Notes under the pieces: model-generated
What the model saw: the letters and a program-made list of their open reading frames with translations, nothing else
Database searches by the model: none
What the model was told of the DNA's origin: nothing
NCBI GenBank assembly: GCA_964541255.1
Contig: CAZIPL010000040.1
Location: 1-13,841, forward strand
Source: CAYOSU01 sp964541255
GTDB lineage: Bacteria; Bacillota; Clostridia; Christensenellales; CAMQZB01
DNA length: 13,841 nucleotides
Direction: 5' to 3'
Program-made: the position numbers and the translations under genes
Part shown: positions 7,832-13,841 of the stretch, in pieces
Position numbering within the stretch: position 1 is the first letter of the stretch
How the letters are laid out: every line of letters begins with the position of its first letter

Positions 7832-10144
7832 TTATTTAATGTCGATGCTTGCCGACGCCTTTTCGCCTGCGACTGATACGGTAACCTTTCCGCTCTTTCC
7901 GGCTCTTACTATAGCCAAAGCTCTTCCGTAATAGGTCGTGAAAGTGCCGGTATGATACTGCTCCTCCGTGCAAGGATTAGCCGAGCCGAACGCCAAAAGC
8001 TCTCCGCCCTCAACGGCAACGGTAAGAGTTTTGTCCGCGTTGCATTCGACAACGCCGTTTTCGCCTCTTATCTCGACGGGAACATACAAAATTTCGTTAG
8101 GAACAGCAACCGTCTTTTCGGGCGCTACGACAACCCCGATATCTCCACTTGCCGATTCCAAGAAAGAAGTTGCGAGTTTATTACCCTTTTCGTCATAAGA
8201 AACGGCTTCGAGCTTGCCGCTAACGTATTTTGTTTTGAAAATCGCTTTGCACTCTTTAAGTTTCTTTTTGCCTAAGGACTTTCCGTTAAGCAAAAGCTCA
8301 ACCTTATACGCGTCGGAATATACTTCCACCTCTGCCTTATTGCCGTCGCAGTTCTTCCACGACCAGCTTTCCATTGCGTTGGTGCCTCTCCAAACGGATT
8401 TAGACGGGCGAACACCGGGGTGATTTACCGGCTTAACGCCTACTCTCGGAGCTTTTTCAAGTCCCCAAACAGTTGAAGCATAGCGGCACGACATATCGGG
8501 AACGCCGAGAATGTTGATTACGCCAGAACCTGCCAAAACCCACGGATAAGGACGGTTGAAAGGCATTCCGCCGGTGTAACTCCAAGCGCCTATTCCCGCC
8601 TCGCCTAAATAGTCCCAAGCCGTCCACATGAAGTCGCCCAAAACGTAATGATACTTCTTGACGCATTCCCAGTTCTTATAAATATCCTGCGGGAAAGTTT
8701 CGGAACCGAAAATAATACGTTCGGGGTGCTGTTTTTGCTCTAACGGGTATCTGCCCGAACCGTAGTTATATCCCGCGATATCGAGCGCGTTGATAATCGG
8801 CGTTGCAACGGCGTCAACTTTCGGAGAATTACCTCCTTTATTCATACCCGTTCCGATGAACGACGCCATGATATTGAACGCCAAGCTTGCGTTTTGCGTA
8901 TCGGCATTCTCTTTCTTTTGGCTCGCCTCATTATTCATTTCGCCGTCTTTATATATTCCCTGTCCCTTTGCGGCACGACCTATGATCATAAGGTTGATTC
9001 CGCACGTTACGGGACGAGAAGCGTCTATACTATGAAGAAGCTCGACTTGCTTTTTGCCGTACTCAACGCCCTTTTCTTCGGCAGGTTCCGCGACTTCGTT
9101 ACCGATAGAGTAAAGAATTACCGAGGGATGGTTATAGTCTTTTTCAACCATTGCGGCAGTGTCTTTTGCCCACTCCTCTTCGAAGTCGCAACCGTAGTCG
9201 AACTTCGTCTTGCGGTTATACCACATATCGAACGTTTCGTCCATTATGTACATACCGTAATAATCGCACGCTTCGAGCATAGCTCTCGAGCAAGGATTAT
9301 GCGCCGATCTTATCGCGTTAAAGCCCGCTTCTTTCAATATGCGGACTCTGCGCCATTCGGACTCGTCGTAAGTAGCCGCGCCCAAAATGCCGTTGTCGTG
9401 ATGTACGCAACCGCCGCGAAGAAGAGTCTTTTCGCCGTTGATGAAAAGTCCGTTTGTGCTCCAAGTAATGTTTCTTACGCCGAATTTTTCTTCGACGACG
9501 TCATCGCCGATCGTTACTCTTGCGGTATATAAATAAGGCGTGTTGTCGCTCCAAAGCTTGCAAGAAGGTATCTCCGCTTCGAACGTTTTGCCCAAGCCTT
9601 TTGCTACGACGTTATTTCCGTCGAGAATTTCGATTACGGCGTCCGTAGTCGCATCAACGTCTATTCTGACCTTAGCGGGGTTTATCGACAAAGTGGTTAC
9701 CTTGACTCCGCGATATTCGATTCTCTCGTTGCCGCCGACATAAAGCCAAACGGGACGATAAATTCCCGATCCCGAATACCATCTGGAGTTAGGAATCTTA
9801 GAGTTGTCCGCAACGACCGTGAGTGTGTTTTCTTCGCCGATCTTTAAGCCTTTAAGCTCGACCGCAAAGCCCGTATAACCGTACTTGTGTCCGCCGATAA
9901 CTTCGCCGTTTAAGGAAACCGTGCTGTTTTTGTAAATTCCCTCGAACTCGACCAAAACCTTTTTGCCATCCCACTCTTGAGGCGCGACGAACGTTTTTTC
10001 GTACGTATAAACGCCGCCCGGGAAATAGCCGTGACCGCCGTCCGATACTTCGGGAGCGCGCTTTTCTAAAATTTGCGCGTCGTGCGGAAGCGTAACGGCA
10101 ACACCGTTACATGTCCAATCGGTGTTAAAGCTTGTTTGTTTCAT
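7832..10144 (-). CDS. Glycoside hydrolase family 2 enzyme, beta-galactosidase type, cytoplasmic
   Basis: This 770-residue retaining glycosidase has the GH2 domain order: an N-terminal jelly-roll sugar-binding domain (about 10-140, with SGSGIYRPVWL at 124-134), an Ig-like domain (about 142-225), a TIM barrel (about 230-560), then two C-terminal beta domains (about 600-665 and 670-770). The general acid/base is E350 in SIGNE and the nucleophile is E482 in FGSET. The barrel opens with INGEKTLLRGGCVHHDNG (235-252) and has RSAHNPCS (279-286), both typical of beta-galactosidase-like members. No signal peptide is present, so it works inside the cell. GAGGT lies about eight bases before ATG 10144, and only 17 bases separate this gene from the stop of the hydrolase gene upstream, so the two are clearly co-transcribed. 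GH2 also includes beta-glucuronidases and beta-mannosidases, and the sugar cannot be fixed from motifs alone. Confidence 0.93.
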   Translation of the reverse strand: MKQTSFNTDWTCNGVAVTLPHDAQILEKRAPEVSDGGHGYFPGGVYTYEKTFVAPQEWDGKKVLVEFEGIYKNSTVSLNGEVIGGHKYGYTGFAVELKGLKIGEENTLTVVADNSKIPNSRWYSGSGIYRPVWLYVGGNERIEYRGVKVTTLSINPAKVRIDVDATTDAVIEILDGNNVVAKGLGKTFEAEIPSCKLWSDNTPYLYTARVTIGDDVVEEKFGVRNITWSTNGLFINGEKTLLRGGCVHHDNGILGAATYDESEWRRVRILKEAGFNAIRSAHNPCSRAMLEACDYYGMYIMDETFDMWYNRKTKFDYGCDFEEEWAKDTAAMVEKDYNHPSVILYSIGNEVAEPAEEKGVEYGKKQVELLHSIDASRPVTCGINLMIIGRAAKGQGIYKDGEMNNEASQKKENADTQNASLAFNIMASFIGTGMNKGGNSPKVDAVATPIINALDIAGYNYGSGRYPLEQKQHPERIIFGSETFPQDIYKNWECVKKYHYVLGDFMWTAWDYLGEAGIGAWSYTGGMPFNRPYPWVLAGSGVINILGVPDMSCRYASTVWGLEKAPRVGVKPVNHPGVRPSKSVWRGTNAMESWSWKNCDGNKAEVEVYSDAYKVELLLNGKSLGKKKLKECKAIFKTKYVSGKLEAVSYDEKGNKLATSFLESASGDIGVVVAPEKTVAVPNEILYVPVEIRGENGVVECNADKTLTVAVEGGELLAFGSANPCTEEQYHTGTFTTYYGRALAIVRAGKSGKVTVSVAGEKASASIDIK

Positions 10145-10161
10145 TTTGTTGTACCTCGCTG

Positions 10162-11322
10162 TTATTTATTTTTCGGAACTTGGCAGAAAATGCGGACAAT
10201 CGGGCCGCCTTTTCTATCTTCTAAAACCGCGTCGCAATCGGCGCTATTCAAAAAGCTTAGCGCCTCGCTATCGGTTTCGACGGTCGGTTTCCACCCCGTT
10301 CCGTCGTTTTGATTTACCACATGCACCTTGCATGGCGCGTTGAGGTAATCTTTGCCGCTTATAACATAATCAGCCTTAAAACAAATAGGCTTATAACCCT
10401 TGCGTTCTTGTGTGTCATTTGCTCCATCTTCGATTGTACCATAGAGCCACTTGCTGCTTGCCGTTCCCTCAAACGGAAGCACAAGTTTCGTATATCTTCC
10501 TTTTCTCGTAAGTTTATGCCCCGTAAGCTTGACGTCAACATTAATTATCTCGCGTTTATCGAGCAAAAACTCTTTGGTAATGTCGGCGGCGACTTTCATT
10601 GCTTTACCTTTAAAGCCGTGCCCCGCGCCCGAAATATATATCAAATCGCAATTTTCTTTTCCGAATGCCTCGTATGCCTTTTCCGCATAAGAGGGGTTGA
10701 CGACTTTATCGTTCGTTCCGTGAACGATCAATACCTTGCCGTCATAGCCTTGAATTTCTTTAACCGAATCGATATTCAAAACGCATTCGGCATATCCTCT
10801 TCCGATCTTCATCGGGAATTTACTCAAAATCTCCGGCATATTGTTCGGATCGAACCTAAATCCCAACATTTGTCCCTTTCGCGCGTCGTCGGGTATGCAT
10901 AAAGCGGGATAGAAAAGCACGAGCCTTTCGATATCCTCTTTGCGCTTTGCCGCTACCATACCGCTGACAAAACCGCCTTGACTGCAACCGAAAAGGGTGA
11001 TTTTGTCAGAAACTACGTCGGAACGCGTTTTGACGTAATCTATAACGGCGGAAAGGTCGCTCATTTCCGTCATAACGGTCATATCCTCGCTCTTTCCGTC
11101 GCTTGTGCCTTTTATGCAACCGCCGCAAAAATCGAAGTTGAAGCAACTATATCCAAGCTCCGCGAACTTTTCCGCGTACGGCATAGTCTCTTTTTGGCTA
11201 CTCATAAAGCCGTGACTTAATATCACGGCATGCTGCTTTTCAGCCGATTCATTTCGAAAAACAGTACCTCTTATCGAAAGCCCGTCTCTTTTGCACTCAA
11301 ATGCTGTTTTTTGAATATTCAT
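10162..11322 (-). CDS. Alpha/beta hydrolase (feruloyl/cinnamoyl-esterase-like) with C-terminal DUF3237-like domain
   Basis: Residues 1-255 form a serine hydrolase: oxyanion motif SHGF (36-39), nucleophile S114 in GCSQGG, acid D205 in HGTNDKVV, base H235 in GAGHGF. The stretch SDGKSEDMTV (74-83) followed by a helix ending in IDYVKT closely resembles, from memory, the lactobacillus cinnamoyl/feruloyl esterase LJ0536, so an ester of a plant phenolic acid or another acylated sugar is a reasonable substrate guess. Residues about 262-384 form a second beta-rich domain (LVLPFEGTAS, GTIEDGANDTQ, FKADYVISGKDY) that resembles DUF3237, usually a stand-alone protein; I assign this with moderate confidence. 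There is no signal peptide. It is the first gene of the operon: GAGGG lies four to five bases before ATG 11322, and the promoter is at 11485-11514. Its esterase would act before the GH2 enzyme. Confidence 0.85.
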   Translation of the reverse strand: MNIQKTAFECKRDGLSIRGTVFRNESAEKQHAVILSHGFMSSQKETMPYAEKFAELGYSCFNFDFCGGCIKGTSDGKSEDMTVMTEMSDLSAVIDYVKTRSDVVSDKITLFGCSQGGFVSGMVAAKRKEDIERLVLFYPALCIPDDARKGQMLGFRFDPNNMPEILSKFPMKIGRGYAECVLNIDSVKEIQGYDGKVLIVHGTNDKVVNPSYAEKAYEAFGKENCDLIYISGAGHGFKGKAMKVAADITKEFLLDKREIINVDVKLTGHKLTRKGRYTKLVLPFEGTASSKWLYGTIEDGANDTQERKGYKPICFKADYVISGKDYLNAPCKVHVVNQNDGTGWKPTVETDSEALSFLNSADCDAVLEDRKGGPIVRIFCQVPKNK

Positions 11323-11347
11323 TTTTCCCTCAATATATTTTTATTAA

Positions 11348-11360
11348 CGGCAATTTGCCG
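11348..11360. promoter_or_regulatory. Perfect 13-bp palindrome, candidate operator
   Basis: CGGCAA and TTGCCG flank one central base, 26 to 38 bases before the hydrolase start codon and downstream of its promoter. Size and place suit a repressor site for the operon, but no regulator gene is in view. In RNA a one-base loop makes a hairpin unlikely, so a protein-bound DNA site is the better reading. Confidence 0.35.
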
Positions 11361-11402
11361 ATATATTTGCAAGTAAGATAGTACGTTATTGTATTAAATG
11401 CG

Positions 11403-11416
11403 TTTCGGTTACGAAA
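11403..11416. promoter_or_regulatory. Short palindrome TTTCG-N4-CGAAA, candidate operator
   Basis: Five-base arms around GTTA lie between the operon promoter and its first gene. It could be a second regulator site, but a 5-bp arm can arise by chance. Confidence 0.2.
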
Positions 11417-11484
11417 GATATATTGATATAAATCCCGATAAAACAATTGCAAAAGCATATATTTTTACAAAACTATACATATAA

Positions 11485-11514
11485 ATAGTATCACCTTGCA
11501 ATGCACGTTGTCAA
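11485..11514 (-). promoter_or_regulatory. Sigma-A-type promoter of the hydrolase-GH2-isomerase operon
   Basis: On the minus strand a perfect TTGACA (11509-11514), an 18-base spacer and TACTAT (11485-11490, four of six consensus bases) occur with TG one base upstream of the -10 box. This leaves a leader of roughly 155 bases before ATG 11322, which holds two palindromes. No riboswitch fold that I recognise is present in it. Confidence 0.65.
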
Positions 11515-11591
11515 GAGTAATGTTATTTTTATAAACCAAAGAGATTGTATGATTTATTTTTGTTCGAAAGCGTAGATAAATGGCAATTATC

Positions 11592-11617
11592 GTAGGGCGG
11601 TGGCTCTGCTACCGCCG
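11592..11617 (+). repeat. GTAGGGCGG-type palindromic repeat, copy 1
   Basis: GTAGGGCGGTGGCTCTGC is followed by TACCGCCG; GGCGGT (11596-11601) pairs with ACCGCC (11611-11616) and the stem continues with a wobble to a 3-nt loop. Copies 2 and 3 at 11979-12005 and 12109-12136 share the GTAGGGCGG head and CCGCCG tail. Confidence 0.7.
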
Positions 11618-11626
11618 TTGGCTTTG

Positions 11627-11661
11627 TTAGGGGAAACTTTTTAAGGAAAAGTTTCCCCTAA
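11627..11661. repeat. 15-bp perfect inverted repeat (AGGGGAAAC/GTTTCCCCT hairpin)
   Basis: Arms 11627-11641 and 11647-11661 pair without mismatch around a 5-nt loop. The following AACCCTTTCAAAACCTTTTTG looks like part of the same unit, which from memory is scattered widely in gut Clostridia. It is not placed as a terminator: no gene ends within about 250 bases. Confidence 0.7.
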
Positions 11662-11714
11662 ACCCTTTCAAAACCTTTTTGATAATAACCAACCTTATTA
11701 TAGGCTTCCTCTGC

Positions 11715-11734
11715 GTAAGGAGAGCATTCCTTAC
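11715..11734. repeat. Small hairpin GTAAGGA/TCCTTAC
   Basis: Seven-base perfect arms around a 6-nt loop lie immediately before the next repeat. It may be a decayed or partial unit of the GGGAGG family. Confidence 0.4.
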
Positions 11735-11738
11735 TACT

Positions 11739-11795
11739 GCCTCCTTTTCGCAAAGGGAGGTGGCACGGCGCTATAACGCCGTGACGGAGGGATCG
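11739..11795 (+). repeat. Two-hairpin GGGAGG...GACGGAGGGAT repeat, copy 1
   Basis: A first hairpin pairs CCTCCTTT with AAAGGGAGG (one bulged base). A second, perfect, pairs CACGGCG (11764-11770) with CGCCGTG (11777-11783). The tail is ACGGAGGGATCG. The layout matches the inverted copy at 11836-11880. Confidence 0.65.
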
Positions 11796-11835
11796 ATTAT
11801 TTTATCGATTTTACGCCATTCGCGTAGCAAATAAC

Positions 11836-11880
11836 AATCCCTCAGTCTGCTCCGCAGACAGCTCCCTTACTAAGGGAGCC
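11836..11880 (-). repeat. Two-hairpin GGGAGC...GACTGAGGGAT repeat, copy 2, inverted
   Basis: On the minus strand GGCTCCCTT pairs with AAGGGAGC, then GTCTGC pairs with GCAGAC around a 3-nt loop (11845-11859), then TGAGGGATTG. The order and tail match copy 1 in the opposite orientation, so the two face each other across about 40 bases. Confidence 0.65.
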
Positions 11881-11978
11881 ATTTTTTCCGCGAAACAATC
11901 GTTCTTCAAATGGGAGTCTTTATGGCATTTCATTCGCCACATTTCAAAGGAGCCTATTTTGATTATTAATTCTTTTCT

Positions 11979-12005
11979 GCGGCGGGAGTAGAACCCCCGC
12001 CCTAC
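11979..12005 (-). repeat. GTAGGGCGG-type palindromic repeat, copy 2, inverted
   Basis: Read on the minus strand it begins GTAGGGCGGGGGTTCTAC and ends CCCGCCGC. GGCGGG (11981-11986) pairs with CCCGCC (11996-12001). Same head, tail and central TCT as the copies at 11592 and 12109. Confidence 0.7.
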
Positions 12006-12108
12006 TGGTTGAGGTTCAATATTCAAACAATTATTTCAAAAATATCTCATTGCGTAGAATTTTTGGAATAATAATTGTATGTAGTGGGTGGTTGTTGCGT
12101 TTCTATTC

Positions 12109-12136
12109 GTAGGGCGGTGACTTCTCATTGCCGCCG
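12109..12136 (+). repeat. GTAGGGCGG-type palindromic repeat, copy 3
   Basis: GTAGGGCGGTGACTTCTCAT is followed by TGCCGCCG; GGCGG (12113-12117) pairs with CCGCC (12131-12135), extended by a wobble. Its head is identical to copy 1 over GTAGGGCGGTG. Confidence 0.7.
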
Positions 12137-12149
12137 CGGGTTTAATAAA

Positions 12150-12180
12150 TATAAAAACGGCGGACAAAATTGCCCGCCGT
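12150..12180 (-). terminator. Terminator of the beta-helix surface protein gene
   Basis: In the minus-strand RNA, arms 12170-12180 and 12157-12167 pair over 11 bases with one G-U wobble, GC-rich at the base, followed by a run of T residues (TTTTTATAT). It lies 99 bases past the stop at 12280. Confidence 0.8.
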
Positions 12181-12186
12181 AACACT

Positions 12187-12222
12187 TTTATTATAGTGTT
12201 ATTTTTTATTATAGCGTTGTTT
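12187..12222. repeat. 18-bp tandem duplication, two copies
   Basis: TTTATTATAGTGTTATTT is followed at once by TTTATTATAGCGTTGTTT, 16 of 18 bases alike. A partial third TTTAT follows. A small hairpin AACACT/AGTGTT (12181-12200) overlaps the first copy. Confidence 0.6.
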
Positions 12223-12279
12223 TTTATGACTATACATTTCAATTATATAGTTATTGTTCCGTTGTTTCTCGATTTTTGA

Positions 12280-13841
12280 TTACGGTTCAACTATGCAAGT
12301 TCCGCCCGTGACTGTAACGAGTGCGTCGGCATATTTAAGTTCGGTGCCGTCACGCTTTCCGTTATCTTTCCAAACAGCATTTGTAGAATCAGCCTTAACA
12401 CCTATTATATCAACTTTTTCAAGAGTGATGTCGGCGCCAGCCATAGAAGTTACCAAAATTGCGGCTTTCTTTTCGGAAACAAATTTAGAATTCTTAACGC
12501 TCAAAGTAACTTTCGCAGCAGTCGATTCACGGTACTGCTCTTTAATAGCAATGGCACGTTCGGCATTTATCTCGACATCTTCCAAAGAAACCGTTTGACC
12601 GTCTGCGGTTATCCACAAACCGTAAACTCCCGCATTATCGGTTATCTTTACGTTTTTCAAAATGCCGTTATTTCTCAAAGCGATAGCCTTATCGGAAACA
12701 ACGTTTTCGAGAACGACTTTGCAAGCGAAATTGATGTCGTGGTGGTTCCACGTTGATCCACTATTATAACCGCTGTTGGAGATATTCATATTCTTCAACG
12801 TAAGCGTCGCATTGTTTCTCGTCGCAACATTATTCCAATCGCTATTTGTCTGATTGAAAGTCAACGTATACAAATTCTGTCCGTCGATTGCGATACTATT
12901 AGTATTCTCTCCGCCGAATGCGATTGTATTTGTGGGATAGTCCCAAGCAGCGACATCAACCGACAAGTTATTTGCCAAAACAACGTTGATTGTTTCAACA
13001 TTTGCCGTCAAAGCTTTAACGAGGTCTTCGGCAGTGAAAACATAAAGCGTTCCGTCTACATCAAGTTTTCCGGGGTTACAAATTCTTCCGTATACTTCGT
13101 GGTTAGGGTTGGTTTCGCCCTCTTGTTTCAACGTATTGCCCGTCATTGTGCATTTCTTGACGTTCGTATTTCCGGTAACCGTACCGACGATAGAACCAAC
13201 ACGCCACTCGGTATCTACTGCGGTAAACTTAGAATTCTTTACGGTGCAGCTTTCGATATTTTGTTCATCAAGCATTCCGCCCTCTGTACAATTGATAGTT
13301 TGACCGATTATTCCTCCGACAGAGCCTTTTACTTCAACCGAGCAGCCGTCTACCGTACAATTTTTGATGTTCGCTTCGCCGACCACATATCCGACTAATA
13401 CCGCAGCTCTCGTATCGTCGCCTTTAAGGTTAACGTTCTTAGCGTTGCAATTCGTCATCGTGAGTTTGCACCATTGAGCTTCTTCGAAGAATGCTCCGAA
13501 ACCCAAAGCGTTACCCGTTTCTTTCGTGATGTTGGAATCCTTGATCGTCAAGTCGGAAATTTCGATATTAGTTCCGTACATATTGAACAAAGGATTGCTC
13601 AAATTACTTATGGTATGATTATTTCCGTTGACTTTAAGTAATTTGACATAAAGACCATTTGCCGTGCTGTTATTGACAGGCGTCGTATAGGTCTTTCCCG
13701 TCATATCGAGATCTTTGACGATAGAGATCACTACTTCCGATTGAACACCCCACTTTTCGCTTGTCGTAACGCTTGCAAGATTTGAAAGTCCGTCTGCACT
13801 ATAGATTTCGTATACGCCTGTCTCTTTGTGCTTTCTAACGC
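12280..13841 (-). CDS. Probable extracellular beta-helix repeat protein, N-terminus beyond the window
   Basis: The frame stays open to the right edge; 519 C-terminal residues are visible and the true start is outside, so the GTG at 13731 should not be taken as the start. The sequence is rich in Asn, Thr, Val and Gly, with rungs such as LTIKDSNI, NIKNCTVDGCSV, IESCTVKNSKF and VTLSVKNSKF, typical of right-handed parallel beta-helices. A GLUG-like VGGIIGQT and VGSIVGT pair is also present. Two modules start with similar headers, VYEIYSADGLSNL (fragment residues 9-21) and LYVFTAEDLVKAL (265-277), each followed by a hydrophobic strand. It ends ...TGGTCIVEP without an LPXTG or membrane anchor, so any anchoring must be upstream or by other means. 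The role is not recognisable: adhesin, polysaccharide-binding or autotransported surface protein are all possible. A terminator lies at 12150-12180. Confidence 0.8.
   Translation of the reverse strand, partial: VRKHKETGVYEIYSADGLSNLASVTTSEKWGVQSEVVISIVKDLDMTGKTYTTPVNNSTANGLYVKLLKVNGNNHTISNLSNPLFNMYGTNIEISDLTIKDSNITKETGNALGFGAFFEEAQWCKLTMTNCNAKNVNLKGDDTRAAVLVGYVVGEANIKNCTVDGCSVEVKGSVGGIIGQTINCTEGGMLDEQNIESCTVKNSKFTAVDTEWRVGSIVGTVTGNTNVKKCTMTGNTLKQEGETNPNHEVYGRICNPGKLDVDGTLYVFTAEDLVKALTANVETINVVLANNLSVDVAAWDYPTNTIAFGGENTNSIAIDGQNLYTLTFNQTNSDWNNVATRNNATLTLKNMNISNSGYNSGSTWNHHDINFACKVVLENVVSDKAIALRNNGILKNVKITDNAGVYGLWITADGQTVSLEDVEINAERAIAIKEQYRESTAAKVTLSVKNSKFVSEKKAAILVTSMAGADITLEKVDIIGVKADSTNAVWKDNGKRDGTELKYADALVTVTGGTCIVEP

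Larger units (their letters stand above)
11323..12279. other. 957-bp region without a convincing gene: operon leader plus palindromic repeat cluster
   Basis: The left 200 bases hold the operon leader and promoter. From about 11590 to 12222 the sequence is packed with hairpin-forming elements, listed separately. Short open frames here (for example 11811-12026 and 12036-12242 on the minus strand) run through repeats and lack good ribosome binding sites and family motifs. The stretch 11882-11970 contains two weakly similar pieces (TTCAAATGGGAGTC and TTTCAAAGGAGCC), perhaps decayed repeat ends. Confidence 0.7.

Noticed and set aside
11323..11485. Riboswitch in the leader of the hydrolase operon
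   Set aside because: The leader is AT-rich with only two short palindromes; no conserved core I recognise and no terminator-antiterminator pair.
11811..12026. 71-residue minus-strand open frame
   Set aside because: It runs through the inverted GTAGGGCGG repeat and other unplaced sequence and shows no motif.
11590..12180. Possible CRISPR array
   Set aside because: The repeats are of different families, mixed in orientation and irregularly spaced, with no constant spacer length and no cas gene in the window.
12036..12242. 68-residue minus-strand open frame
   Set aside because: Its start is made of the 18-bp tandem duplication and it runs through the terminator hairpin; it is a by-product of repeats.
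13729..13731. GTG at 13731 as start of the beta-helix protein
   Set aside because: The frame is open for 36 more codons to the edge, with module-like sequence, so the GTG is an internal valine codon.

Overview
The window looks like chromosomal DNA from an anaerobic, moderately low-GC member of the Clostridia, probably a gut commensal. The signs are a single-chain pyruvate:ferredoxin oxidoreductase, strong AAGGAG-type ribosome binding sites, AT-rich gaps with sigma-A-like promoters, intracellular glycan-degrading enzymes, a YitT-family membrane protein, and palindromic repeats of a type I recall from gut Clostridia. I cannot name a genus from this sequence.

Layout. Positions 1-2265 (+) hold the C-terminal two thirds of pyruvate:ferredoxin oxidoreductase. 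It converges on a minus-strand block, and back-to-back hairpins (2283-2306 and 2320-2349) separate the two. All remaining genes are on the minus strand. In increasing coordinate they are: a cytoplasmic sialate-O-acetylesterase-type SGNH hydrolase (2366-3907) with its own promoter; a YitT/DUF2179 membrane protein (4096-5097); a 393-residue protein related to the F420 gamma-glutamyl ligase CofE (5239-6420) with a clear promoter; a 452-bp gap; and then a three-gene operon. The operon is read from 11322 down to 6873: an alpha/beta hydrolase with an extra C-terminal domain, a GH2 beta-galactosidase-type enzyme, and a TIM-barrel sugar-phosphate isomerase/epimerase-like protein. A promoter with an intact TTGACA box lies about 170 bp upstream, with two short palindromes between it and the first gene.

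Positions 11323-12279 hold no convincing gene. Part of this stretch (about 11590-12222) is a cluster of palindromic elements from at least three families, some in opposite orientations. Beyond it, 12280-13841 (-) is the C-terminal part of a probable extracellular beta-helix protein that runs off the right edge and shows two similar modules.

How the genes work together: the operon reads as a small intracellular pathway. The esterase would remove an acyl group, the GH2 enzyme would split the glycoside, and the TIM-barrel protein would rearrange or epimerise the product. The nearby sialate-O-acetylesterase-type enzyme fits the same deacylate-then-degrade logic but is separately transcribed. I found no defence system, integrase, transposase, CRISPR array, tRNA or rRNA. 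The parts most worth a second look are the hydrolase fusion operon, the CofE-like protein with no visible F420 pathway, and the repeat cluster.
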